A stretch of DNA of 64,000 bases from Chloropicon primus (taxonomy: Eukaryota > Chlorophyta > Chloropicophyceae > Chloropicales > Chloropicaceae), in the NCBI GenBank assembly GCA_023205875.1, contig CP060757.1, forward strand, positions 558,001 to 622,000. The letters run 5' to 3'. The translations under genes were made by a program, and so were the position numbers. This document shows, piece after piece, positions 16,876-26,583 of the stretch. Numbering within the stretch: position 1 is the stretch's first letter; every line of letters begins with the position of its first letter. The notes under the pieces are model-generated. The model was not told where the DNA came from, searched no databases, and saw only the letters and a list, made by a program, of their open reading frames with translations.

Positions 16876-18100
16876 CACCACCGGCCTCGGGAATGAATGC
16901 TGCAAAACGCCTTGCCTTGTCTGGAATGGAAGGTCCCGTCCCGTCCCGTCCAATGAGATGATCCCCTCCCCTCCGTCCCCAACGTGTGGCGTCAGGCAGG
17001 ACGCAAAGAGCCCTGGATCTGATGCCAACAACAACAGTCCCGCCCCCGTCCCTGGCCGCCCCGATGCCAGGCGTTACTGACGCAGCCTGCCTGCCTCTCG
17101 CCGATCATCTCCTTCCCAGATTTCTAAAATGCGATTTTGATTTTCATTGATTCCTAATCAGGGGATCGGATCGGCGCCGCCGGCAAGGAGGGAGGGAGTC
17201 GGAGGGGAGGCGCGGAGGCGCGGGGGCGGGGGGCGGAGGGGGGGGAAGACCTTGTCCCGCCGCCTTTCGCTCCGATGAAGCCGCCCGTGTCCTCCTCCCT
17301 TTCCTTCCTTTCCTTTCTTTCTTTCTTTTCCGCGGAGAGGAGATCGTGTCGCGGTCGCGAGGAAGGGGGGGGTAAGTGGTCCTCGCAAGCGAGAGCGAGA
17401 ACGAGAACGAGAGAGAGTGTGGTTGCTTGCGTGTCTGCGCACGCTTCGTGTGATTGCTTGCGTGAATCCTCAGTCTGCTTTATCCTCCGTACGTGTCACT
17501 CGTATCCTATCGAGCCTGAGACGTCCCGGTGACTGAGGAAAGTAAACTAGAGGCGCGGATGGGTGAGGTTGCAAGAAAAACATGATGTAAACCTCAATAA
17601 TCTTCGCTACATTTCCCCCTCAAGGAATCCTTGTGTGGTTCCTTTCGCGTTTCGACGAGACGGCCACGAGAACCAGAAGGTTCTTGCTCGTTCGCCTCCG
17701 ACAGGCAGTTCGCTGACCTTCTCCTTTCTCTCCTTGGTTCCCAACGACGGCGCACGCGACAATGCAGAACTCGCAGCACGAGCGGGCTCGCCTCGAAGCA
17801 TCGACGGACCTTCGTGCAGCTGGCCCACCCAGGGGGACGACGCGCGGGACTCTGCCTCGGAACGGCGAGTGCGTCCGTTCTTCCTCTCGACCTGCGCACA
17901 TCTCAGAGTATTGTATTAGTATTGTATTGTATTGTACAACGTCTTTCGAACATGCCTCTCCTCTTGCTGCTCGCGCGGGATCGGATCTCCTACCCTACCT
18001 CCCCCGCACCCATCCATCATCATCCATCCCACCCCCCTCCTCTCTCCCCGAGATCTTGCTGCTGCTGCTGATATTTAGTTGAGACCCCACGACGACGACG
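16876..18100. other. 1.2-kb gene-poor spacer
   Basis: I see no supported protein or RNA gene here. Contents: a G-rich stretch 17180-17250, pyrimidine tracts 17287-17330 and 17700-17745, a TTGTA-type repeat at 17912-17938 and (CTG)n at 18056-18069. It covers the upstream regions of both flanking divergent genes. I looked for tRNA T-arms, U snRNA and SRP RNA cores and did not find any. Confidence 0.5.
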
Positions 18101-19471
18101 ATGATGATGGCGTCTTCGCTCCACGCGACGACGAGAAGGATGGCGGCAGGGACCTGCGGGAGGCGTCTCCTGTCCGAGGGTTGGGGCACGGGTGTGCGCG
18201 TCACCGGGGCGGTGGCTGGCTCCTCTTACCTCGCGGAAAGGAGCTTCTTCAGCGGTGGTGGGGAGGGAAACAGCTTTGGTGGATCCGACAGGGTCCCACC
18301 GAGTTTCATCAGGAACAGGCACCGCTTGAATCTTCCCGCGAACACGATTGTGAAGATCGTTCCCCAGCAGGAGGCTTGGGTGATCGAACGCTTCGGCAAG
18401 TTCAACCGAGTCCTTGACAGCGGCATTCACCTGCTCATCCCGATAGTCGACTCCATCAGGTACGTGCACAACTTGAAGGAGCAGACGCTGGACATTCCGA
18501 ACCAGAATGCGATTACGCGAGACAACGTTGCGGTCACCATCGACGGTATTCTCTATGTCAGGGTCGTGGACCCCTACAAGGCCTCTTATGGGGTGGAAGA
18601 TCCCCTTTACGCCGTGCAGATGCTCGCCCAGACCACCATGAGAAGCGAGATAGGTAAAATATCCTTGGACAAAACCTTTGAGGAGAGAGACTCGCTGAAC
18701 GTGAAGATTGTGAAGAGGTAAGATTATTCACCCGCACGGGGGGGGCTCTTTGCACGCGCGCTGACGCCGTTGTTGTTTGTTTTGCCTCTCTTTCTCCTCG
18801 TGCCCGACGACGCCACGCGCGCCAGCATCAACGAGGCGAGCTCTGCCTGGGGCCTGGAGTGCATGAGGTACGAGATCAGGGACATCGCCCCGCCTTTCGG
18901 AGTCAAGGCGGCCATGGAGCTGCAGGCGGAAGCGGAGAGGAGGAAGAGGGCCACGGTATTGGAGTCGGAGGGTGAGAAGCAGAGCGCCATAAACAAAGCT
19001 CAGGGAGAGAAGGAGGCCAAGATATTAGCGTCGGAGGCCAAGGCCCAGGAGATGATCAACAAGGCCGATGGAGAGGCGGAGTCTATCCTCAGGCTCGCAG
19101 ATGCGACTGCGAATGGTATCAAGACGGTAGCAAAGTCCGTTGGGGCTCAGGGCGCGGAAGGAGCTATCAAGCTTAGAATCGCGGAGCAGTACATATCAGC
19201 CTTCGAGAAGCTGGCCAGGGAGACGAACACGATCGTGCTGCCTCAGAATCTGAGCGACACGAACTCCATGGTGGCGCAGGCGATGGCCATTTACAACTCT
19301 TTTGGCAAGCAGAAAGCGGTGCTGCCACCTGGACTCCCGGCCGGTGAGGAGGGCGACCATGCGGAAGGTGAGGAGGCCCACGACGAGGGAGACGGCGAGG
19401 GAGACGGCGAGGGAGACGAGGAGGACGAGGCCCCCCAAGGACCCAAGCCTCCGTTCTCCTTGCAGAGTTAA
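18101..19471 (+). CDS. Stomatin-like protein 2 (mitochondrial band-7/SPFH protein)
   Basis: Two exons, 18101-18717 and 18826-19471, with a 108-bp phase-2 intron (GTAAGA...CCAG); 420 residues. The N-terminal ~65 residues are Arg/Ser-rich (mitochondrial targeting). The SPFH domain starts at IVKIVPQQEAWVIERFGKFN, runs through SLDKTFEERDSLNVKIVK and continues after the intron with SINEASSAWGLECMRYEIRD. A long helix (RKRATVLESEGEKQSAINKA) and SLP-2 C-terminal motifs (IAEQYISAFEKLA, NSMVAQAMAIYNSF) match human STOML2. SLP-2 proteins scaffold cardiolipin-rich inner-membrane domains and proteases. The Gly/Asp/Glu-rich tail with GEGD repeats is extra to the family. Confidence 0.9.
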
Positions 19472-19618
19472 GAGTTCCCGGAGTTCCCGAGATCAGTTTT
19501 CAACAACTTCCACCTAAAATATAGTTATAATACAAAAGGTTCAGAGTCGCGAGTCGTTGGAAGAAAGCGACCAGGCTGAGGCGCTGGGCGCGCCCGCTCG
19601 TTCGAGTTGCTCGGTCAC

Positions 19619-19912
19619 CTAGTCTTCCTTGGGCTTGAAAGCGTCCGCGAAGTCTTCAAACTGCTCCGGGTGCAAGATCATGCAGTCCTTGAGCTTCCCG
19701 AAAGCGTCCGAGCAGTCCGTGTCCTGGAAACCCGGTTCTTGGGATCGGATGAAGCAACTGAACGCCTCGATGAAAGGAGATCCGCATGGCCCCTCCTTCA
19801 GGTCGGACACGCAATCGCACGCCAAGGCCTCGTCTATCTTCCGCTGCACCTTCTCCTCCCTCTCCCCCTCCTCCTCCGTTCGAGAGATCTTCTCCTTCGG
19901 CCGCCCCGCCAT
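19619..19912 (-). CDS. MIA40: Mia40/CHCHD4-like intermembrane-space protein with CDC in place of CPC
   Basis: 97 residues from ATG 19912. The fold core is a twin CX9C motif, C43/C53 (CGSPFIEAFSC) and C67/C77 (CSDAFGKLKDC), preceded by C32-D33-C34, where Mia40 normally has the redox-active Cys-Pro-Cys. Flanking residues (EGPCG, AFSCFIRS, DCSDAF, CMILHPEQF) match Mia40. Mia40 oxidises cysteine-rich proteins as they enter the mitochondrial intermembrane space and is reoxidised by Erv1. There is no N-terminal membrane anchor, as in animal and plant forms. The Pro-to-Asp change is read directly from the DNA (19812-19820 region). It converges with the SLP-2 gene, 147 bp stop to stop. Confidence 0.8.
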   Translation of the reverse strand: MAGRPKEKISRTEEEGEREEKVQRKIDEALACDCVSDLKEGPCGSPFIEAFSCFIRSQEPGFQDTDCSDAFGKLKDCMILHPEQFEDFADAFKPKED

Positions 19913-20273
19913 ACCCTTCCTGCCCGCCGCGTTGGCCGAGTGCTCAAACGTGAAAGGCCTCCAGCAACTTCACTCCCCTCTCAGACAGTCCTGCTGCCTT
20001 CGTCCTCGACGAGAGAGGAGATCACACCAACACCAACACCAACACCAACACCAGCACCAGCACCAGCACCAGCAGCGAATGAATGGTTCGACGCTCGACC
20101 AGGAGATAAAGTGCGTGCGTGCGTGCGTGCGTGAGAGAGGAAGGGGGTGAGGGAGGGAGGGGGAAGGACGGGTCGGTGCGGTTGTGTTCCTGCCTTCCTG
20201 TTGTCGCGTGGGCCTTGCCTTTTTGTGTGGTTCTTCTTCTCCTTCTCCTTCTCCTTCTTCTTCGTGACGAGGG
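19913..20273. promoter_or_regulatory. Divergent spacer Mia40-like / CBM45 gene with CACCAA repeat
   Basis: 361 bp between start codons, no supported gene. A hexanucleotide array (CACCAA changing to CACCAG) spans about 20022-20076, followed by a GTGC/GTGCGTGC run at 20109-20131 and CTT-rich DNA at 20231-20262. It presumably holds both promoters. Confidence 0.55.
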
Positions 20274-22361
20274 ATGAAGGGAAAGGGTGTGGTGAGGAGG
20301 GTCGAGGGGGTCCCAGCGAGGGAGAGTTGGGGAAGGAGGAGGACGGGGGCGAGGCGACGTGGTGCTAACGCTCACGGGAGCACGAGGACGGCGGCGCCGA
20401 ACGGAGGAACCCGCTGCTCCTCGTCCTCGTCGCCCTTGTTTTCGAGCGGCAGGAGCACCAAGCAGGCGTCGTGGTGCTTGGGGAGGGAAGCCTGCAGCAG
20501 GCGGGGTTGGGGGCTCGGCGCGGCGAGAGAGGGCGTGGACGCGGCGAGGGAGGCGAAGGACAGCTTGGTGGACGTCAGTGCCGCCGAGGCTATCAAAAAA
20601 CTTGCGTTCCTGAGCCAGCTGACCGAGGCAGAGAAAGATGAGTACGTCCGGACCGCGCTCGAGGATTTGAGGGCGAGGCTCAAAGGGTGGCCGCCCGAGC
20701 CGGAGAGGTTGCCCTCCTCGGAGAGGCTTGACGCCATCTCGGAGTCGATGAAGGACGGGTCGATCGTTCTGCGACGGTCTTACCCAATAGGCGACTTTGG
20801 GGAAACGCTGCTGGTGCTGGTGGAAGAGGTGAAGGCAGCAGAACAGGACGGTTCGGGCTCGGGGGGGAGCAGGGGGTACAGGATTCGGTTTTATGCCAAC
20901 GCGGAGAGTCCCATGCAGCTTCATTGGGGGGTCATCGGGACGAACGACAAGACCCAGTCCCAGTGGCTTCTTCCTCCGGATGAGCTGCGGCCTTACGACA
21001 CCAGCTGCACCGAGGAGGCTTGCAACACGGAGCTCGGTGGTGCCGGGGCGCTCCAGATGACCATGGTAGAAATAAGCAGCAACAATCCTGTGGCGGGCCT
21101 GACGTTTGTGCTGAAGAAGAACGGGGGAAAGAGGGGGGGCGAGGAGGCTGACCTTTGGGTGAAAGCCAATGACGGGGGCAACTTTTTTGTCCCCTTGCCC
21201 ACGGATTGGGTGAAAGCTGCTGTGAGCGAGAAGAAGGCTGCGTTGAGGGCAGGGTACCTCCTCGAGAAGATAGCCCAGGGGACAGAGGGCGTGGTCATGT
21301 ACCACCACACGTACACGATCCCTGGGGGGACCATGATCGCGATGGTGAAGGCTGTGAATGCTTCCTATCAGATAGAGATTGTGGTGGACACCGTGGAGGA
21401 CCAGTCCATAACCTTGCACTGGGGGATGTCGACCGGGAACTTCGACCTAAACCCGGAGGCCGAGATCTTGGCCGAGGACGTGAAAACGGATCAGATGGTG
21501 AACGCATCGGGGGAGTGGGTCTTGCCGCCTGAATTGTCGAGACCCACGAACACAGAGTGCGAGGACGAGGAGAACATCTGCAGCACTGAGCTCGAGCACG
21601 AGGGGGACCACAACGTGAAGAGGGCTATCATCAACGCCAAGCCCATTGCTGGGGTGACTGGAATCTCGTTTGTCCTTAAGATTGGGGAGGACTACGTGAG
21701 AAACGACGAGGGGGAGGACTTTCATATTCCAGTGCCCGCTGGAATCCTTCAGGAGCTCTCGCACGAAGCCACGAACAGTCAGGAGGTCCTCCTGCAGAGG
21801 GTCTTTGCCCTCGGCAGGGACGGCAGCCACGGCAGGGTGCTTGCCCTGGTGAGCACGCAGGCCAACAGCGAGACCATGGTGGAGTTCTTTTCTGACAGCC
21901 CCGAGCCTCTTGTGCTCCACTGGGGGGTCTCGAGGGCCCAGATGGGAGAGTGGATGCTCCCAGACGTCTCCATCATGCACGAGCCGGCAGATTCTGAAAT
22001 CATTGCGGGCAAGGCATGCGAAACGAAGTTCAATATGGCCCCAGGGCAGCTTTTGAACGACCTGCTCTCCTCCCCAGAAGACGCGGACCCGTCATCATTC
22101 CAGGAAGGGCAGGAGGGGGCTGGGGTAGCCTTCGCTTATCTACAAAGGGCCTGCCTGCGATTCAAGGCCGACTCGGACGTGATTGCCCTGCCTTTTGTTG
22201 TGCGGACAGACTTTTCTGGCACCAAGCAAATCTGGTTCAAGGACTACTGGGGGAACTACCTGCTGCCGTTGGAGAACGCCGAGGGTCCGCGGCCCGTGAA
22301 AGAAGTCGCAGGCAAGTCGGATGGCTCCCCCGCTACGGGAGTCCCGGGAGAGAGTCGGTGA
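20274..22361 (+). CDS. Triple CBM45-like starch-binding protein without dikinase domain
   Basis: 695 residues from ATG 20274, with a ~75-residue Arg/Ser-rich presumed transit peptide. Three modules resemble the tandem N-terminal CBM45 domains of alpha-glucan water dikinase (GWD). Module 1 (~200-315): MQLHWGVIG, SQWLLPPDELRP, FVLKKNGG, LWVKANDGGNFFVPLP. Module 2 (~360-495): ITLHWGMST, GEWVLPPELSRP, FVLKIGEDYVRNDEGEDFHI. Module 3 (~530-670): LVLHWGVSR, GEWMLPDVS, IWFKDYWGNYLLPLE. A helical linker between modules (EKIAQGTEGVVMYHHTYTI) also recalls GWD. The phosphohistidine and nucleotide-binding domains of GWD are absent, and the next gene is on the other strand, so this is a stand-alone binding protein. 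A role at starch granules is inferred; an inactive GWD paralogue is the likely origin. Confidence 0.75.
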   Translation: MKGKGVVRRVEGVPARESWGRRRTGARRRGANAHGSTRTAAPNGGTRCSSSSSPLFSSGRSTKQASWCLGREACSRRGWGLGAAREGVDAAREAKDSLVDVSAAEAIKKLAFLSQLTEAEKDEYVRTALEDLRARLKGWPPEPERLPSSERLDAISESMKDGSIVLRRSYPIGDFGETLLVLVEEVKAAEQDGSGSGGSRGYRIRFYANAESPMQLHWGVIGTNDKTQSQWLLPPDELRPYDTSCTEEACNTELGGAGALQMTMVEISSNNPVAGLTFVLKKNGGKRGGEEADLWVKANDGGNFFVPLPTDWVKAAVSEKKAALRAGYLLEKIAQGTEGVVMYHHTYTIPGGTMIAMVKAVNASYQIEIVVDTVEDQSITLHWGMSTGNFDLNPEAEILAEDVKTDQMVNASGEWVLPPELSRPTNTECEDEENICSTELEHEGDHNVKRAIINAKPIAGVTGISFVLKIGEDYVRNDEGEDFHIPVPAGILQELSHEATNSQEVLLQRVFALGRDGSHGRVLALVSTQANSETMVEFFSDSPEPLVLHWGVSRAQMGEWMLPDVSIMHEPADSEIIAGKACETKFNMAPGQLLNDLLSSPEDADPSSFQEGQEGAGVAFAYLQRACLRFKADSDVIALPFVVRTDFSGTKQIWFKDYWGNYLLPLENAEGPRPVKEVAGKSDGSPATGVPGESR

Positions 22362-22458
22362 TTTGATTTTCTGTGTTTTTAGTTGAAATCTCTTAAATAT
22401 GAACGTATCAGCGTTTTTCTTTTGTACCCTTCTGCTTCACGAGACTCCTCCGCGCGTT

Positions 22459-23440
22459 TCACAGGTGCGTGAATTGCTCTGGGAACGAGTCCGAAATCAG
22501 AACGCCTTCCTCGAAGGGGATGTCTTCGACGTACCCAAACCAATAGATGACCAAGCCAGGTCCAAACCGATTCACGTACTGCTTAAACTGCTTCACTCCG
22601 TCGTTGTAGTAGAGCTCTTCGCTGCAGAAGCAAGCCTTGCTGTCTATCCAGTTGACCACCTTGTCCCCCAGCAAGAACGGAATCTTCAAGAGTGCATCTG
22701 GTGTCTTGGTCGCTCCCTTCTTTCTCAGGTCCGACTCGGTCTCGTAGGCAAGCCCGGAGGACGAGAGCAACTGGTACAGGACGGCCTCGTACTCCAAGCC
22801 CACCGCCCTCTTGACGCTTGCGACGAGGGGAGACGAGACGTGGTCCCTCTTTATGCACGCCTTCACGTCCGAAATAAGCCTAGGAATGGACCCCGAGTCC
22901 AAGAGCTTGTTCGAGTCACCCCCCTGGTGCTCGAGCAAAGGCTGCAGACAGTCTGGGTCGTTGAAGATCTTCGTCACCCTTCCCGGCACCCCCGTGACAA
23001 AGGCACTGCCGAGAAGGTTTGGGAGCAGGAGGCGAGCTAGACTGCACGGAGGAAAGTCCAGGCACTCGCTTATGGCCACCAGGCTCTCCCCTTGGCGCCA
23101 CCTTTCGCCGTACTCGTCAAGCCTCTCCTGCCTACCACAGCGAAAGCAAAAGGCCCTCAAGGTCAATCGAAAGACTCGGGCGCGAGGCGGCCTGCTCGCG
23201 CGTGGTCATGCCACGCTCCTCAGCTTACCTTCTGTGTATCCCGTAGGCTTGCTTCACCCTTGCCACGCAATCCTGGGAATATATGCTCACGAGGGTGTCG
23301 TACCGTATCCAAGGGAACTCCGCCAAGAGGGCCTTGAAGTCCGGCTGATTCACGAGCCCGCACTTCCTGTCCCCTCCACCCTTCCCCGAGCTCGTGCAGA
23401 AGAGTGCCGACCTCACTCGTTCGAACTCATCCTGCTTCAT
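22459..23440 (-). CDS. CDIN1: CDIN1 (C15orf41)-like TPD-domain nuclease
   Basis: Two exons, 23440-23229 and 23131-22459, with a 97-bp intron (GTAAGC...GTAG); 294 residues, close to human CDIN1 (281). Exon 1 carries MKQDEFERVRSAL and YDTLVSIYSQDCVARVKQAY. Exon 2 carries PDCLQPLLEHQGGDSNKLLDS, then KRAVGLEYEAVL and the PD-(D/E)XK-like core TPDALLKIPFLL...NWIDSKACF, ending FGPGLVIYWFGYVEDI and VLISDSFPEQF. In humans CDIN1 partners codanin-1 and is mutated in a dyserythropoietic anaemia; its biochemical role is not settled. The metal-binding E-x-K of animals (ESK) is D-x-K (DSK) here, still compatible with catalysis. Confidence 0.8.
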
Positions 23441-23662
23441 CGCGACAGACAAAGAGAGGCAGACACCAAGACTCCCAAGCACTTCCGTCTCCCCCCCCTT
23501 CACCCCCCCCGCCCCGGTTCGCGCCCCTCGCCCCTCGCTCTTCCCTCCACCCTTCACGCCTCGAGCGACAGCTTCGTTCGCCGCGATCGATTTATTTTTC
23601 AAACCGAGAAGAGGGCGAGGGCGAGGAAAGTGTAACGCTCGGAGGAGTCGAGTCAGTCAACG

Positions 23663-24590
23663 ATGGAGTCCACGACGGGGATACTGTATGCGTTCATGGG
23701 GAGGGGGCGGACGGTGTGGGCGGACCACCAGGGAAGCATGGCTTTTCAAAACCCACAGAAGACCGCTTCGCAGATGCTTGGGAAATTGAGTCAGGTGAGT
23801 GTTGGTGTTCAACTCGTTCGAGCCGTTTCCTTTCCTCTTGTCTTCATGTGCACGACGACGACGACGACGACGACTGTGTTCGCGAATCGAGTCGCGGGCG
23901 GGTTTTTTCTCTCTCGAGTCGTGGGCGTGCCTGTCCTTTGCTTCGCCGCCGCGGTTTTGCTAACACGCGAACGTGCGCTTTTCTCGTCTCCCCGCCGGCG
24001 TGTGCGTGCTTCGCGATCCTGCTCTTTGGGAACGGCAGGAGGGCAAGTACACGTTCCAGCTGAGCGAGGCTCGCACTGCGTACTGCCTCGTCGACCACCT
24101 CGGCGTCACCTTCGGTTGCGTCGCCAGCAGCACCGGGATGTCCTCCACCTCGGCCATGGTTTTCCTCGGTGACCTCCAGGAGCAGTTCTACTGCCAGTTC
24201 AGCGCGAGCGAGGTGCAGACGTGCGCGGAGAACACGACGCAGTTCAGGAGGTTCTCCGTCACGATGAAGAAAGCGATAGAGATTGCTTACTCTGGCGGCC
24301 AAGGCAAGATCGACGACGTGAAGAAGCAGATCGAGGACACGAGGCAAATCATGTCTTCGAACATCGACAAGGTCCTGGAGAGGGGGGAGAGGCTTGAGGA
24401 CGTCATGGACAAGAGCGAGGCGATGAAGGACACCGCAGACGCCTTCCGCAAGAAGGGCAGGGAGCTCAGGAAAAAGATGTGGTGGCAGAATATGAAGATG
24501 AAAATCATCATCGGAGTCGTCATCCTCATCATCCTCCTCCTTCTTTTCTTCGGCATCTGCAGAGGCGTGAGCTGCGTCACGAAGAAGTAG
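23663..24590 (+). CDS. VAMP7/VAMP72-type longin R-SNARE
   Basis: Two exons, 23663-23794 and 24039-24590, with a 244-bp phase-0 intron (GTGAGT...GCAG), the longest seen in the window; 227 residues. The N-terminal longin domain (about 1-125) includes YTFQLSEARTAYCLVDHLG and LGDLQEQFYCQF. The SNARE motif (about 138-195) includes KIDDVKKQIEDTRQIMSSNI and KVLERGERLEDVMDKSE, with the zero-layer arginine in place. A C-terminal transmembrane anchor follows (KIIIGVVILIILLLLFFGIC). R-SNAREs of this type drive fusion at the plasma membrane, endosome or vacuole. It is divergent from CDIN1 with 222 bp between start codons. Confidence 0.9.
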
Positions 24591-24692
24591 TGGCCCGAGG
24601 GACGCACGCAAATACTCCCCTGCACCCACACACACCACCACCACCACCACCATCAAAAGAAAAGAAAAAAACGTCGTTGTTGCTGCTGCTTT

Positions 24693-25065
24693 TCAAGCCA
24701 AACTCTCACTTTCATATATAAACTGATCTTGGAGGTGTTGTCGAAGCTGTTCGACTGTGCACCCCACCAGCTCAAAGGTGTGGCTTCCATTCCCGGTTCG
24801 GTTCCTCGCAAACCTGGCCACAGCGTTTCTCTGGCTCTTGGCCACTCTTTGGTCAGGGTTGGCGTGGTAGAACGCCTTGAGCTCCTCCGGCGTCATCCTG
24901 GCCCTCTTCGCTGCTAGCCACTCCCTGTCCTTTCGTTTGCGCGCCGCTCGCTCCTCCGGCGTCCAACGCTCCGGAGTCTGCGACGGCCATAATATTCTAA
25001 GTAACGAAAACAGCACGATAGGACCCTGCGTTGTGTCATCGCTGCCCTCCTCGCTGCTTTCTGCT
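24693..25065 (-). pseudogene. HNH-endonuclease-like fragment lacking the HNH core
   Basis: An open frame of about 100 residues with WTPEERAARKRKDREW, then RNAVARFARNRTG and HTFELVGCTVEQLRQHLQDQF. The last motif is typical of the segment just before the HNH core in many phage, giant-virus and algal HNH proteins. Here the frame stops (24693) before any core His-Asp-His motif. The frame itself has no ATG. A possible start at about 25064 (MTQRR) would join in frame only by removing a 28-nt GT...AG segment, far shorter than other introns here. I treat it as a decayed fragment; a short real gene of another kind is not excluded. Confidence 0.35.
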
Positions 25066-25136
25066 CTCTCTTCCGTTGCAAGCGCGGTTCCCGTCGCCTT
25101 CCGTTACAGCAACAACTCCAATTGTCTAAAATAGAC

Positions 25137-26453
25137 ATGGCGTCCTCGGTCGGCCGGGTGGTGCTCGGAGCAAGGAGGCTCCGAGCTCGGGGGGCGGCGA
25201 CGGGGGCGGGGGGCAGGCGCAGGGGGTGGAGGGCTCGAGGGAGCCTCTTGCTCGCTCGCTGCGACGTGACGGGGAGTGAAAGGACGGGGCCGGGGAAAAC
25301 GGAACGATCGTGGAGTGAGGAGGACACGTCCACGTCCACTTCGTCGTCGTCCCCGAACGTCGTGGAGTGCTACGGGGTTGGGATGGATGTCGAGTGCGAG
25401 ATCGTCGGCGAGGAGGAGGCGCCCGTCGGCGAGGCTCCGTCGGCCGAGGTCTCTCCCTGGCAAGCGGCCCTTGGCGTTCTGAGTCTGACGTCCCCTTTCT
25501 TCTTCTGGGGCACGAGCATGGTGGCCATGAAGTTCGAGGCGATTCACACGACGCCGCTGTTTCTGGGGTCCATGCGACTGGTTCCTGCCGGCGCGGCCCT
25601 CCTCGTGTGGAGCAAAGCTTTCGCGAGCGAAGAGAGGAGGAAAATTGACGTGATCCCAAGGAAGGCAGAGGACTGGGCGAAAATAGTCACCTTCGCCTTC
25701 GTGGACGGGACGTGCTTCCAAGGTTTCCTAGCGGAGGGAATCCAGAGGACGGGCGCGGGGCTGGGGAGCATCATCATAGACTCCCAGCCCATCAGCGTGG
25801 CGATCATGGCTGCCTTGTTCTTGGGGGAGAAGGTGTCCACGAAGACCGCCGTGGGCCTCGCGGTGGGAGTTTTGGGCCTCGCAACGCTGGAGCTTCCGAC
25901 GAGCGTGTGGAGCGAGCTTCCCCTTCACTTGCCTGGCGCGGGGGTGCCAACTGGTCCGGGGCTTGCGGCAACCGGCGGGGAGGTCGGAGACCTGGGGGGG
26001 GAGCTTCTTATGCTATTGGCGGCCCAATCGATGGCCGTCGGAACTATTCTTGTGCGGTGGGTGTGCAAGACGATCGATCCTGTCGTGGCAACAGGCTGGC
26101 ACATGATCCTGGGCGGCCTGCCTTTGTTGGCCATCGCGGCTGCCACTGAGACGGAGCTCCCGCAGAGGCTGGAGGGCCTCGCGGGATCTGACTTCTTGGT
26201 CCTGTCGTACATCACGCTCCTGGGGGGTGCTGCGAGCTACGGCATTTTCTTCGTGAACGCGAACAAGGGGAACCTGACGAAGCTGAGTTCCTTGACCTTC
26301 CTCACTCCCGTCTTCGCGTGCTTCTTCGGGAACCTTCTGCTGCAAGAGACCTTCAACGCCTCACAAGTCGTTGGCGCAGGCATCACCTTGCTTGGAATCC
26401 TCCTGGTCACCGTGGAGCTCCCAAGTGCGAGGGAAGAAGGGAAAGCCGAATAG
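25137..26453 (+). CDS. Plastid EamA/DMT-family transporter
   Basis: 438 residues from ATG 25137. The first ~105 residues are basic and Ser/Thr-rich, then acidic, as in a plastid-targeted protein. About ten transmembrane helices form two EamA repeats. The first begins SPFFFWGTSMVAMKFEAIHT and continues LGSMRLVPAGAALLVW; helices with GAGLGSIIIDSQPISVAIMA and VGLAVGVLGLATLELP follow. The second repeat includes LMLLAAQSMAVGTILVRWV, ATGWHMILGGLPLLAIA and LSSLTFLTPVFACFFGNLLL. It resembles the chloroplast EamA proteins of plants and their cyanobacterial relatives. The substrate is unknown; drug/metabolite carriers are too diverse to infer one. Single exon; converges with the OSCA gene. Confidence 0.85.
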   Translation: MASSVGRVVLGARRLRARGAATGAGGRRRGWRARGSLLLARCDVTGSERTGPGKTERSWSEEDTSTSTSSSSPNVVECYGVGMDVECEIVGEEEAPVGEAPSAEVSPWQAALGVLSLTSPFFFWGTSMVAMKFEAIHTTPLFLGSMRLVPAGAALLVWSKAFASEERRKIDVIPRKAEDWAKIVTFAFVDGTCFQGFLAEGIQRTGAGLGSIIIDSQPISVAIMAALFLGEKVSTKTAVGLAVGVLGLATLELPTSVWSELPLHLPGAGVPTGPGLAATGGEVGDLGGELLMLLAAQSMAVGTILVRWVCKTIDPVVATGWHMILGGLPLLAIAAATETELPQRLEGLAGSDFLVLSYITLLGGAASYGIFFVNANKGNLTKLSSLTFLTPVFACFFGNLLLQETFNASQVVGAGITLLGILLVTVELPSAREEGKAE

Positions 26454-26583
26454 AACGCATGCAATCAGCAGCTGTGTAGTTTTGTTGTTTGCACAACAAC
26501 AAAATATTTATATATTATGAAACAATGGGGTCGAGGTTTAATGTACATGATGTGATTATATATACGGCGGTTCGTTTGGGTGC
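26454..26583. terminator. AT-rich convergent 3' region
   Basis: The 130 bp between the EamA and OSCA stop codons are markedly AT-rich against GC-rich surroundings, with ATATTTATATATTATG near 26503-26519 and TTATATATA near 26556-26565. Poly(A) signals for both strands probably lie here. This is inferred from composition. Confidence 0.4.

Noticed and set aside
16876-18100. A structured ncRNA (snRNA, SRP, RNase P or telomerase RNA) in the 1.2-kb spacer
   Set aside because: I found no conserved core motif. A covariance search would be needed to find a diverged one, so nothing is claimed.
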